Assembly: GCA_023053575.1 (NCBI GenBank)
Contig: JAKZAP010000014.1
Span: 9,672,001-9,736,000, forward strand
Origin: Branchinecta lynchi
Lineage: Eukaryota; Arthropoda; Branchiopoda; Anostraca; Branchinectidae
Length of the DNA: 64,000 nt
Direction: 5' to 3'
The first letter of the stretch is position 1, and every line of letters starts with the position of its first letter. Shown here piece after piece: positions 45,950 to 55,249 of the stretch. The position numbers were made by a program, and so were the translations under genes. The notes under the pieces are model-generated. The model was not told where the DNA came from. It ran no database searches and was given only the letters and a program-made list of their open reading frames with translations.

Positions 45950-46815
45950 TTTTTGGGATCCCAAAACGGGGATCCCAAAACGTAAGTGGAGGGATATCTA
46001 TGACATCGCAATAGTTGTCCGCCTGTCCGTCTGTCAGCACGATAACTCTCGAAGGGAATGAGATATTTTCATGAAACTTGGTGTGAGGCTTCTTTGGGTC
46101 AAGGGTAAGGTCAAGTTCGCAGATGGGCTCTTTAGCCCTACATTTAGGGGTGGGAGAGGGGGTTCAAATTAAGGGGCAAACATTTTTCTTGTCGGATAAG
46201 TAGTTCGTCCGGAATCCGGCAAAAAACGGAAAGTTGGTTAGAATTAAAAGTTTTATTTGAAGTCGATTGGATGTTCGATTATGGGGTAAAAAGACATGCT
46301 GAACACGATGATGAAAACCATTTTCTCGTCAGACAACTAATACGCGCGGAATCCGGCCAAACTGGAAAATTTGTTAAAAGCGGAAGTTTTATTTGAAGTT
46401 AATTAGATGACAGATTTAGGGCTAAGAAAAGAGGCTGAGTATGTGTATGACAATCATTTTTTACCCGGACATATATTTCGTCCGGAATCCGGTTGAAACC
46501 GGAAATTTCATAAGTTGAAGTTTTATTTGAAGTCATTAGATGTTCTCTGTAGGGATACGGAGATACGCTGAATTCGTTTCTGAATTGTTCCTTTTTTTGC
46601 TGGACAAGTAGTTCGCTGAGAACTCGGACGGAACCGGAAATTTGGCAGAAGTAAAGCAGGAAGTTTCGGTCAGTATCGTCAAAAATAGATATGGCTTATA
46701 GACCTATACCTGAAGTTTGTTTTCTCAGATGATTATCGTGACGAAGACTGGATCTGGCGAAGACAAGACCCAATTGTCTGGATCAAATATCCCATCCCAT
46801 CCCATCGAAACCTTA
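45950..46815 (+). repeat. GGGATCCC-type repeat, plus orientation
   Basis: It has a doubled GGGATCCCAAAACG start, then GTAAGTGGAGGGATA, the ~130-bp units, and ends CATCGAAACCTTAGGTCTTG. Confidence 0.75.
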
Positions 46816-46825
46816 GGTCTTGTTA

Positions 46826-47770
46826 CACGTAAGAAATCAAATTCTGTAAATGTTTATCGGGCGCATCCTAGGAGTTTTAAGTTTCGTAGGCACATCGAAT
46901 TCTATTTATATGTAAGAAATACCGTCTTGGCGGGCAAAAAACAGAAAAATCGAATTCTCAATGCTTAGTTGGGCGTCGGTATTCTTTTGACACATCGGAT
47001 TCTTTCTATACGTAAGAAATCAAATTCTGCAAACATTTGTCGGGCGCAAATTTTTTAAGAATTTTACAGGCACTTAAGTTCATCTTATTCTGGGTATAAT
47101 CGTCGGAAGCTCCGCTTTTTAGCTAAAGTTAAAACGAAAAGGCGAATGTGTGAATTTAAATATGCGAATTTACATTATAGGAAACAATCTCAACTGATGC
47201 TTTGAAATTAGTTTCACACAAAATTTTGCCTGCGGCGCATTTTGTAGTATTCTTTGTCTGGATCAAAGATCGTGGTTTCATTTGGTTGACGTTTTATCAT
47301 TGACATTCTTGGGGGCTTGAAACACGTTAAAAGCTTGACTTGTATGGAAGGTATAGACATTTTTTTTCGGAAAAAGGCAGATTTAAAAAATGTCACCCGT
47401 GGTGCTTACTTTAACTTGTTCTGAGTGTGGCGCGTGTTTTAACTTGTTCTGGGTACAGTCGTTGTAGAGTCGAATAAGCGAATTTTAGTAGACAAAACTA
47501 CATTAAAGTAATAACCTCAACTGTTGCATTTCAATTAATTTACACAAAATTTCGCCTGCGGCGTATTTTGTAGTATTCTCGACTTGGAAGATTTGTGTTT
47601 CATTTAGTTGGCGTTTTAGGATTGACATTCTTGGGGGTTTGAAACACGTTAAAAGCTAGACTTGTATGGAAGGTATAGGATTTTTTTCGGAAAAAGGCAG
47701 ATTTAAAAATTTTCACCCGCGGTAGTCGTTGGAAGCTTCGCTTTTTAGCGAAAGCTGAAATGAAAAGCCG
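46826..47770. repeat. Short-unit tandem repeat followed by a ~325-bp tandem duplication
   Basis: 46826-47070 has three units with TAAGAAATCAAATTCTG and TCGGGCG. 47110-47770 has two units with CTGCGGCG.ATTTTGTAGTATTCT and TGGAAGGTATAG, 325 bp apart. Confidence 0.65.
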
Positions 47771-47814
47771 ACTATGTGAACTTTAATATATGAAATTACA
47801 TTGAAGGACTATAT

Positions 47815-48135
47815 CTGAATCCATATCTGAACTTGGTTTTCTGGTTTTCTCAGATCCTTCAGACCAAGCTGATTGCGAATCACATTTGACGGAGCAAAAC
47901 GGATGTCAGCTACATTTTTGTAGAATTTTGTCAGCTACAAAATGCAGCTGACCTATCCGTTTTGCACCGTCAAATCTAATTTTCTATTTGGCCTTGACCT
48001 GTTTCAAAATTTCTAAAGTAAAAATGTTTAAGGAGTCTGGCGAAGACTGGATCTGGCGCAGACAAGAGTCAAGACCCAACTGTCTGTATCAAATATTAAA
48101 CTTTTGGGATCCCATGAAACCTTTGGTCTTGCTAA
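47815..48135 (+). repeat. Truncated GGGATCCC-type repeat, target of the retrotransposon
   Basis: It holds only the last part, ending GGGATCCCATGAAACCTTTGGTCTTG. It is split by the foldback at 47884-47976 and followed directly by the LTR. Confidence 0.65.
47884..47976. repeat. Short foldback, ATTTGACGG...CCGTCAAAT
   Basis: The arms are ATTTGACGGAGCAAAACGGAT and ATCCGTTTTGCACCGTCAAAT around TGTCAGCTAC/CAGCTGAC. It interrupts a GGGATCCC-type repeat just left of the retrotransposon. Confidence 0.7.
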
Positions 48136-48140
48136 GTGTA

Positions 48141-48362
48141 TGTCGTGAACTTCCTAAAATCTGCCGAGTGTCTCAGTTCACCACATAAAAACGCTGTTTA
48201 ATAAACTGTTCTTATATAAAAAACCATCAACGAAAACTCTTAACTGCTTCGGATCTCAGTCCACTTGCTACTAAATACTAAATACACCTGATTCATTTCC
48301 TTCGCGCTCGATGCCCGAGGGCGTGATATGGTTTACGTGAAACGTGAAGGGGATTCACGACA
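48141..48362 (-). repeat. 3' LTR of the gypsy-class element
   Basis: This 222-bp direct copy of the 5' LTR is flanked on its left by the target duplication GTGTA. A TATATAA box is on the minus strand near 48218-48212. Confidence 0.92.
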
Positions 48363-48376
48363 CACCTCCCCTTCTA
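48363..48376 (-). promoter_or_regulatory. Polypurine tract next to the 3' LTR
   Basis: On the minus strand AGAAGGGGAGGTG lies immediately before the 3' LTR, the expected place for the plus-strand primer of reverse transcription. Confidence 0.6.
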
Positions 48377-48404
48377 ACGAGGATGAAAACTATGGTTTCA
48401 TCAC

Positions 48405-48866
48405 TTAAATCTTCAACTTGACGACATAACCCGCAAATGCCTCCTTTTTCCGGCAAGAACACTGGTTGATAAAACTTTTTATGTCCTTATATACATCAGG
48501 CCAGAAGAAATACGTCATGACGATCTTGGCGGTAGAATTGCGTCCTCTGTGAGATTGATTTCCCATCTTATCTGGAAGGGTGTGGGAGTGCTGAAGCATT
48601 CTTTGTCGGTAGCTACTTGGGACTACTAGCTGATAGTGCATGGTGCCATCCCGTCGTTTGGATCTTCTATACAAAAGGTTGTCACGAAGCTCGAACGTAT
48701 TACCATCAGCATCAGCAGTACTAGCTGCGAGAAGGTTGAAAAACCTCACCAGTTCAGGGTCCTCCCGCTGTGATGTTCGGAAAGAGGCAAATGTGGCTCC
48801 TCTGCTGGAGGGACTAGTCGATTCTAAGATCCTTCTGAGGGACAGAGGAAGGGACTTTGCACACAT
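48405..48866 (-). CDS. Small extra ORF after RNase H resembling an integrase zinc-binding N-terminus
   Basis: There are 153 codons from ATG 48866 (MCAKSLPLSL), starting 48 bp after the gag-pol stop. The second half aligns by eye with the element's own integrase N-terminus. ELRDNLLYRRS matches QLLDGLLYRKS, YQLVVPSSYR matches FQLVVPKPCR, and YFFWPDVYKDIKSFINQC matches FFWPGLRKNVKDYIRSC. The HHCC spacing is altered (SHTLPDK, QCSCRKK). There is no catalytic core. A good acceptor (TTTTTATTTTCAG) lies exactly before the ATG, so it may be made from a spliced RNA. It occupies the place where ordinary gypsy elements carry integrase, which suggests a vestige of the ancestral copy. Confidence 0.7.
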   Translation of the reverse strand: MCAKSLPLSLRRILESTSPSSRGATFASFRTSQREDPELVRFFNLLAASTADADGNTFELRDNLLYRRSKRRDGTMHYQLVVPSSYRQRMLQHSHTLPDKMGNQSHRGRNSTAKIVMTYFFWPDVYKDIKSFINQCSCRKKEAFAGYVVKLKI

Positions 48867-48914
48867 CTGAAAATAAAAATACACTGAAAACTATTTACAT
48901 TCGGGACTGACTCC

Positions 48915-51900
48915 CTAAAACAGACGTGAAAGCGCGTCGGCGTTTCCGTTTTGCGTCCCGGGGCGGCTTTTGACAACAAACTCGAATTCTTGGAGGGCCA
49001 GTGACCAGCGCGTAAGGCGAGCGTTATCACTTTGGGAAACGTTGAGCCATCTCAGGGGGTTGTGATCGGTTTCAACCAGAAATTTTCTTCCGCGGAGGTA
49101 GTACCCAAAGCTCTCTATACCCCATTTCAAAGCTAATGCCTCTTTTTCAATTGTTGAGTACCGCTGCTCTGCCGGAAGCAGCTTCCGGCTCTTGAAAGCG
49201 ATAGGATGTTCGTCCCCGTTACGCTGAGTGAGTACGGCACCTATTCCAACATTCGAAGCGTCGGTTTGTACTATGAAATCCTTTTCAAAATCCGCACTCG
49301 TCAAGACTGGAGCCTTGGTCAATGCTAACTTCAAGGTTTCAAACGCTGAAATCGCAACCTGTCCCAAGCTCAGCTTGTTGGGGCTTCCCTTCTTCAGCAG
49401 AGAAGTCAAGGGTTCAGCAATGGTGGAGAAATCCTTGATAAAACGCTGATAGTAGGCAGCCATACCAATGAACGAACGGACTTCTTTCTTGGTGGTGGGA
49501 ACAGGAAACTCTTGGACGGCCTTGATATTATCCTCCAGTGGGGCAATGGTACCATTCCCGACTCTGTGACCCAAGTACTTGACTTCCGATAGAGCCAATC
49601 TGATCTTTCTTGGGTGTATTTTCAGGCCAGCGTCAGTGATACATTTCAAGACCTGTCTCATGTGGACCAGGTGCTCCTCCCACGAGTCGCTATAGATGAT
49701 GATATCGTCCAGATATGCCCTCGCAAACAGTCGGCACGGCTTCAAAATGCGATCCATTAGTCTTTGGAAGGTTGCCGGTGCGCCATGTAAACCGAAAGGC
49801 ATAACTTTAAATTCGTAAAGCCCTGAAGCGGTCTGAAAGGCCGTCTTCTCGGCACTGTCTGGGTCAAGTTCAATCTGCCAGTAGCCTCTAACTAGGTCGA
49901 GCACGGTAAAGACCTTCTTCTTCCCAACCGTTTCAAGCAACTCGTCAATCCGAGGGATTGGATACGAGTCAAAACGGGAGACGTTGTTGAGGGCTCGAAA
50001 GTCAAGGCAGAACCGCAGAGATCCATCTGGTTTCGCCACTACCACGACCGGTGAACACCAGGGACTCGACGAGGGCTGAATGACCCCAAGCTGAAGCATT
50101 CTTTCCACCTCTTCTTCTATGGCTTTCTGTCGACTTTGTGGAATGCGGTAAGGTCGTTGCCGCAAAGGTCTTGCATCTCCAGTATCTATTCGGTGCCGCG
50201 TTACGTTCGTTCGGCCAGGGGTATGTGAAAAGGCATCTTCAAACTCGTATAGAACTTCCAGAAGTTCCTTCTTTTTATTCTCGCTTAGGTCAGTAACAGC
50301 ATCCCGTAGGCTTTGTTTGACGTCATTTATTTCACTAGACGGAAAGATGCTGTGGTCAGCCTCCGAAGCTGTCATCACTAGATCCGGTGACCTTCTCTCA
50401 AACTTTCGCAACAAGTTAATGTGGAGGATTTTCTTCTTCTTTCTGGAGTTCGGAGTCTCGATTTCATAATTAACGGGCCCGGTCTTTCTCAAGACTCGGA
50501 AAGGACCTTGCCATCGCGTTTCCAGTTTGTGTGCTCCACTGGGAAGCAGCACAAGTACTTCATCGTCTACCTCTAGTTCTCGAGGTTTCGTTCGCTTGTC
50601 ATACAGCTTCTTCTGTTTCGGAATGCGGTAAGGTCGTTGCCGCAAAGGTCTTGCATCTCCAGTATCTATTCGGTGCCGCGTTACGTTCGTTCGGCCAGGG
50701 GTATGTGAAAAGGCATCTTCAAACTCGTATAGAACTTCCAGAAGTTCCTTCTTTTTATTCTCGCTTAGGTCAGTAACAGCATCCCGTAGGCTTTGTTTGA
50801 CGTCATTTATTTCACTAGACGGAAAGATGCTGTGGTCAGCCTCCGAAGCTGTCATCACTAGATCCGGTGACCTTCTCTCAAACTTTCGCAACAAGTTAAT
50901 GTGGAGGATTTTCTTCTTCTTTCTGGAGTTCGGAGTCTCGATTTCATAATTAACGGGCCCGGTCTTTCTCAAGACTCGGAAAGGACCTTGCCATCGCGTT
51001 TCCAGTTTGAGTGCTCCACTGGGAAGCAGCACAAGTACTTCATCGTCTACCTCTAGTTCTCGAGGTTTCGTTCGCTTGTCATACAGCTTCTTCTGTTTCT
51101 CCGATGCGTTCGATAGGTTTTCTTGAGCCTCCTCCATCATTGTCCGAATACGACTCTGCACAGTTAACAGGTCGCTCGCTGGTCTCGAATTCCCAAGTAG
51201 TTCGTCTGTTCCTTCCCACTGTTCTTTCAGTATGTCCAGTGGGCCCCTTGGTCGTCTGCCATACAACAGTTCAAAAGGACTGAAACCAGTCGACGCCTGT
51301 CGTGTTTCTCGATATGCAAAAAGCACGTATGGAATATAACGGTCCCAGTCTTTGGCGTTATCCATGACGTACTTTTTCAGAAGGCTAATCAGCGTTCCGT
51401 TTAATTTCTCCACTAGACCATCGGTCTGAGGATGGTAGGGTGATGTCCGAATTGGTTTGATCCCGAGAAGCTTGTAAACTTCACGTAGGCTTTTTGAGAC
51501 AAAATTGGTGCCTTGGTCGGTGAGGATCTCGTTTGGAACGCCTACGCGACAGAAGTACTGTTCCATTACTTCTGCGATTTTCCGTGCGTTCGTCGTCCTA
51601 AGAGGGATTGCCTCAGGGTACCTGGTTGAGTAATCTGATATTACCAAGAGGAACCGATGCCCGTTCCTGGAAGGAGCTAGGGGACCAACTATATCCATAG
51701 CGATCCTCCTGAATGGCTCTTCTATGACATGTGGAAGGACCATTGGCACCTTTTCCTTAGGTTTATGTTTCGCGACCAGCTGGCAGGGCTCACAGCTTCG
51801 AATATAATCTTTCACATTCTTTCTAAGCCCAGGCCAGAAGAACCTATGAAGAAGTCTTTCGCATGTTCGACTGTTACCCGTGTGACCACTCATCGGAGAG

Positions 51901-53966
51901 TCATGAGCAATACGCAGGACCAGGTTTCTGCAAGGCTTCGGAACTACCAGTTGGAAGATTTCCTCACCCGACGAAGATTGACTCTTACGATAGAGAAGTC
52001 CGTCCAAAAGCTGATACCCGTTTCCAAGTCGGGCTCGTTTGAAACAGTCTGCAACCGTTGGGTCTTCTAGCTGCAATTTTCCTAGCTGGGCAGAAGTGAG
52101 TTTGTCAGGGTCGACTTCATTCTCACTTACAGGAAGCTGCTCCCGCCTAAGCTTTTTCTGTTGACGCTTCGTCCGAAGACTCTTCTTGGGCCTTAAAGCT
52201 TGATTAAGGCTGTCGGGGTCGATCGAAATTTCGGAAAGATCGTTGTCCGGAATATCGGAATCGTCCACACAGACGGATGGATAGTGTCTCGTCCTGGTAG
52301 AGAGGAATACGGTTATGTTGGGCTTCAACTTCTCAGAACCTTGATTGCAGAGTTCCATGAACTTTGGAAAAGATGTACCAAGAATTACATCAACAGGTAG
52401 GCTGTCGGAAACTGCTACCTGGACACTTCCTTTGAAGATCTCGCCACCTAGTCCTACTTCAATGTGAGCCGTCTCCGTCGGATACGACTTGCAGTCTCCA
52501 TGGACGCAGCATATGTCGGTCATTTCTTCGGCGACTTCGTCTTTTGTAGGAAGAAACTTCTTGTGAATGATGTTCATAGTTGCTCCACTGTCTACCAGAA
52601 ATGTTGCAGGTTGACCCTCGATTACTCCGTCGTAATAAAATTGGATCGCAATATTCCTCTCTTCGCTCGGGCTTCTGGCTAGGAAGGTCTGCTTCTTTGG
52701 AGAACGGCATTCCTTGGCCCGGTGCCCTCTCTTTCCGCAGTTATAGCAGATAACTGGACCCCTCTCGGCTGGCTTCGATGTTGCTGGTTTCTCGTCTTTA
52801 TGTTCAGCCTTCGGGTTTCCTCTCTCCTCTTCTTTGAATGAGTTCATGTCCTTGGGAGGTTGCTTTGTTGCGGGCTTTTTCAAGTCTCCCCGCTCATCCT
52901 TCCTAGCTAAGAAAAAGGAGTCTGCAATACGAGAAACTTCGGTTACGCTTGGAGCGTCTAGTTCCTTTAAGCGTATCCGCAGTTCTTCGTTCTTGATGGA
53001 GCTGATGAACTGCTCAACCACCAAGTTACGCAGTATGTCGGTGATACATGCACGAAGTACATCTGGAGCTGTCTCCGATACATAATCTTTGCAGTCTAGC
53101 CATTTGATTAGCAGCTGCTCCAGACGTTTGCCATAGTCAGAAAATGATTGTTCTGATTCTTTCTTACAGTGTCTGAATCTATGACGATAGGTTTCATTTG
53201 TGATTTGAAACCTTCTGAGGATAGTTTCCTTGACAATGTCGTAGTCGTTGCTTTCGTCAGTTGGCAAGAGAGAAACAGCATCTGCTGCTTTGCCGGAGAG
53301 CATGGCTTGTAGGCGCACTGCCCAGGTTCCTCTGTTCCAACCGTTTTGTGCGGCAGCCCTTTCAAAAGTTGATAAATATGCGTCAATATCTGTCTCTTCT
53401 GTGTAATTGGCAATTCGAATCGTTGTATTGGTTGACGTTGCTGGGGCGTTCTGTAAGACTGACTGAGTAGTTTGTACCGCTTGGAAGAGGGGTACCAGCT
53501 GTGTGGTCAAGGCCTGTAGCTGTTGATTGCTCGCTTGTCTCTCAGCAGCCATGGGATCTTGCAGTGCCTGCATATTCAACTTCATACTTGCCTCGAGTAG
53601 TAGTATGATTTCTTCTTTATTCATTTTATCCTCTTCTTGAGAGAGATCGATAGCTGTTCTGTCTGAAAGGTCGTCTAGATCTTCGTAAGGAGAGTCGTCG
53701 TCCGACAGGCCAGTCTTCAGATGAAGGGGAAACTGGACGGCAACTTCTCTTTCTGGTTTCACCAACTGCGACGGCCCCTCGGCGTTGTACCCGGAGACAG
53801 TAGATTCCAATGAAGAAGTAGAAGAGATACTTAGACGCGGATCGGCGGTTAAGCGATAGAAGTTGTCTTGGAATTCGGCGGCTTGCCTTTTCGCGAGACT
53901 TCTTGTCTTTGCTCCAACGGTTCTCAAAGGTGTTTGATCGCCCTTGGGAAGCCTATCCTTGCTCAT
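48915..53966 (-). CDS. Gag-Pol polyprotein of the gypsy-class retrotransposon (1683 residues)
   Basis: This is a single frame from MSKDRLPKG to the stop. Domains in order: gag capsid about 190-350; a CCHC zinc knuckle at 407-420 (CYNCGKRGHRAKEC); aspartic protease with DSG at 459-461; integrase HHCC at 688-728; integrase core D758, D817, E853 (D,D35E) with a GPY/F-like C-terminus about 965-1030; RT about 1277-1450 with YLDD at 1418-1421; RNase H with D1568, D1633 and D1677. The integrase precedes the RT, the reverse of ordinary gypsy. Residues 957-1116 are repeated as 1117-1276, a 480-bp tandem duplication of the integrase C-terminus and RT leader. All catalytic motifs are intact and there is no frameshift, so it may encode active enzymes, though the extra 160 residues could affect function. 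Confidence 0.93.
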   Translation of the reverse strand: MSKDRLPKGDQTPLRTVGAKTRSLAKRQAAEFQDNFYRLTADPRLSISSTSSLESTVSGYNAEGPSQLVKPEREVAVQFPLHLKTGLSDDDSPYEDLDDLSDRTAIDLSQEEDKMNKEEIILLLEASMKLNMQALQDPMAAERQASNQQLQALTTQLVPLFQAVQTTQSVLQNAPATSTNTTIRIANYTEETDIDAYLSTFERAAAQNGWNRGTWAVRLQAMLSGKAADAVSLLPTDESNDYDIVKETILRRFQITNETYRHRFRHCKKESEQSFSDYGKRLEQLLIKWLDCKDYVSETAPDVLRACITDILRNLVVEQFISSIKNEELRIRLKELDAPSVTEVSRIADSFFLARKDERGDLKKPATKQPPKDMNSFKEEERGNPKAEHKDEKPATSKPAERGPVICYNCGKRGHRAKECRSPKKQTFLARSPSEERNIAIQFYYDGVIEGQPATFLVDSGATMNIIHKKFLPTKDEVAEEMTDICCVHGDCKSYPTETAHIEVGLGGEIFKGSVQVAVSDSLPVDVILGTSFPKFMELCNQGSEKLKPNITVFLSTRTRHYPSVCVDDSDIPDNDLSEISIDPDSLNQALRPKKSLRTKRQQKKLRREQLPVSENEVDPDKLTSAQLGKLQLEDPTVADCFKRARLGNGYQLLDGLLYRKSQSSSGEEIFQLVVPKPCRNLVLRIAHDSPMSGHTGNSRTCERLLHRFFWPGLRKNVKDYIRSCEPCQLVAKHKPKEKVPMVLPHVIEEPFRRIAMDIVGPLAPSRNGHRFLLVISDYSTRYPEAIPLRTTNARKIAEVMEQYFCRVGVPNEILTDQGTNFVSKSLREVYKLLGIKPIRTSPYHPQTDGLVEKLNGTLISLLKKYVMDNAKDWDRYIPYVLFAYRETRQASTGFSPFELLYGRRPRGPLDILKEQWEGTDELLGNSRPASDLLTVQSRIRTMMEEAQENLSNASEKQKKLYDKRTKPRELEVDDEVLVLLPSGALKLETRWQGPFRVLRKTGPVNYEIETPNSRKKKKILHINLLRKFERRSPDLVMTASEADHSIFPSSEINDVKQSLRDAVTDLSENKKKELLEVLYEFEDAFSHTPGRTNVTRHRIDTGDARPLRQRPYRIPKQKKLYDKRTKPRELEVDDEVLVLLPSGAHKLETRWQGPFRVLRKTGPVNYEIETPNSRKKKKILHINLLRKFERRSPDLVMTASEADHSIFPSSEINDVKQSLRDAVTDLSENKKKELLEVLYEFEDAFSHTPGRTNVTRHRIDTGDARPLRQRPYRIPQSRQKAIEEEVERMLQLGVIQPSSSPWCSPVVVVAKPDGSLRFCLDFRALNNVSRFDSYPIPRIDELLETVGKKKVFTVLDLVRGYWQIELDPDSAEKTAFQTASGLYEFKVMPFGLHGAPATFQRLMDRILKPCRLFARAYLDDIIIYSDSWEEHLVHMRQVLKCITDAGLKIHPRKIRLALSEVKYLGHRVGNGTIAPLEDNIKAVQEFPVPTTKKEVRSFIGMAAYYQRFIKDFSTIAEPLTSLLKKGSPNKLSLGQVAISAFETLKLALTKAPVLTSADFEKDFIVQTDASNVGIGAVLTQRNGDEHPIAFKSRKLLPAEQRYSTIEKEALALKWGIESFGYYLRGRKFLVETDHNPLRWLNVSQSDNARLTRWSLALQEFEFVVKSRPGTQNGNADALSRLF
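50139..51098 (-). repeat. 480-bp in-frame tandem duplication inside pol
   Basis: Bases 51098-50619 and 50618-50139 are nearly identical. One visible difference is GAGTGCTCC against GTGTGCTCC, which gives LK against HK. The unit encodes the end of integrase through RPYRIP before RT. Because 480 is a multiple of three, the frame is kept. Confidence 0.92.
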
Positions 53967-54049
53967 CTACAAGTTTACGTAGCTTAAAGATGACTGCGAA
54001 CTGCTGTAAAGCTACGTACTACGTAAGTACCGGTTACTTGCTATATGAA

Positions 54050-54480
54050 GCAGCAGTGTGTGCTACGAAGCACGTACGATTGTGCTATGAAGCACTGCTG
54101 TGTGTTATGAAACACTTCTCTGTGCTATGAAGCACTACTATTGTGCTATGAAGCACCACTTTTGTGCTATGAAGCACTTCTGTGTGCTATGAAGCACCTA
54201 CGGTTGTGCTATGAAGCACTTCTTTGTGTTATGAAACACTTCTGTGTGCTATGAAGCACCTACGATTGTGCTATGAAGCACTTCTTTGTGTTATGAAACA
54301 CCTCTGTGTGCTATGAAGCCCTACAATTGTGCTATGAAGCACTTCTTTGTGTTATGAAACACTTCCGTGTGCTATGAAGCACTTACGATTGTGCTATGAA
54401 GCACTTCTTTGTGTTATGAAACACTTCTGTGTGTTATGAAACACTTCTGTGTGCTATGAAGCACCTACGGTCGTCTATGC
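54050..54480 (-). repeat. Mini-hairpin tandem array in the retrotransposon leader
   Basis: There are about 20 units of about 20-21 bp. Each contains a 5-bp stem with a 4-base loop. Two main stem types alternate: GTGCT-ATGA-AGCAC and GTGTT-ATGA-AACAC. The difference is at paired positions, so pairing is kept in both. Spacers are TTCTT, TTCTG or CTACGAT. One unit near 54315 (AGCCC) breaks the stem. Confidence 0.85.
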
Positions 54481-55229
54481 AGCACCACTGTGGGAAGGGA
54501 GCTCCGACGATGCTGAAAAGCCGCACTGCACGCAGACGCCCGCCAAAGCCAAGTCTATTGTCCACGATGTCAATAAAACTAGCTCGATCCACTCTCAGGT
54601 GTGATCCACGAATAACAAATGTTTACTGAACCCTTCAACACTAAAAGTTTCTGTCAATATTAACTTCTTATTCGATTCTCTACTGTATTTTCAAGTTCAA
54701 TACAGCCGCGATACCATCAATATCCTCGATACTCCGACAATTGTCCAATACACGTTCTTTCCGGTCGCGATCCGATGTGAAAATCACGTGACGAAATTGA
54801 ACCAATCCGCGCGCTCGTTACTTTGTTTGATTGGACCAATCAGCGAACAGCTCTTATAATCGCCGATTTCCGGGGAAAGTATTTCATTCCAACACTTGTA
54901 ACGGGAGGTGAAACAACTCGGAAAAACGAAAGAAACGGGTCTAAAATAAGAATCGAAAACAGCGATATCTGAAGGATATATCACTGGGATATTATAATGG
55001 TTACTGTACAAAATAATCCCGCCGACGTGACTACAATTGCCTCAGAAAATAACCGCAGAATCGGTACGTGAAAATGTTCGGTTTACCTCGCTCGGTGAAA
55101 GGCAGGTCACGTAATCCAAGCGTCTTATGGCACTGTCTCCCTAGAAAGTATTCCGTACAGGATATTTGACAAATCACCAGATTTCCCAGGGACACTTGCG
55201 TCGTCTTCACTTGCGTCGTTCAACGTATC

Positions 55230-55249
55230 CCACTTCTGACACCAAATTA
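55230..55249 (-). promoter_or_regulatory. Candidate primer-binding site next to the 5' LTR
   Basis: Directly inside the 5' LTR the minus strand reads TAATTTGGTGTCAGAAGTGG. The TGG start, three to five bases after the LTR, is typical of tRNA-primed elements. I did not assign the tRNA. Confidence 0.5.

Larger units (their letters stand above)
53967..55249 (-). other. Untranslated leader of the retrotransposon
   Basis: This is 1.28 kb between the 5' LTR and the gag start, without a supported ORF. The part nearest gag (about 54050-54480) is a mini-hairpin tandem array. The remainder is unique sequence including TATATCC and CACGTGA motifs. Such long leaders usually carry packaging signals, but none can be pinpointed here. 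Confidence 0.6.

Noticed and set aside
50531..51283. Two similar plus-strand ORFs beginning MLHWEAAQVLHRL
   Set aside because: They are shadows of the 480-bp duplication inside the retrotransposon pol gene.
52459..53413. Short minus-strand ORFs in other frames inside gag-pol
   Set aside because: The long gag-pol frame is intact with all domain motifs. The others are chance frames.
54050..54480. CRISPR-like array
   Set aside because: The units are back-to-back mini-hairpins in a eukaryotic retrotransposon leader without unique spacers.
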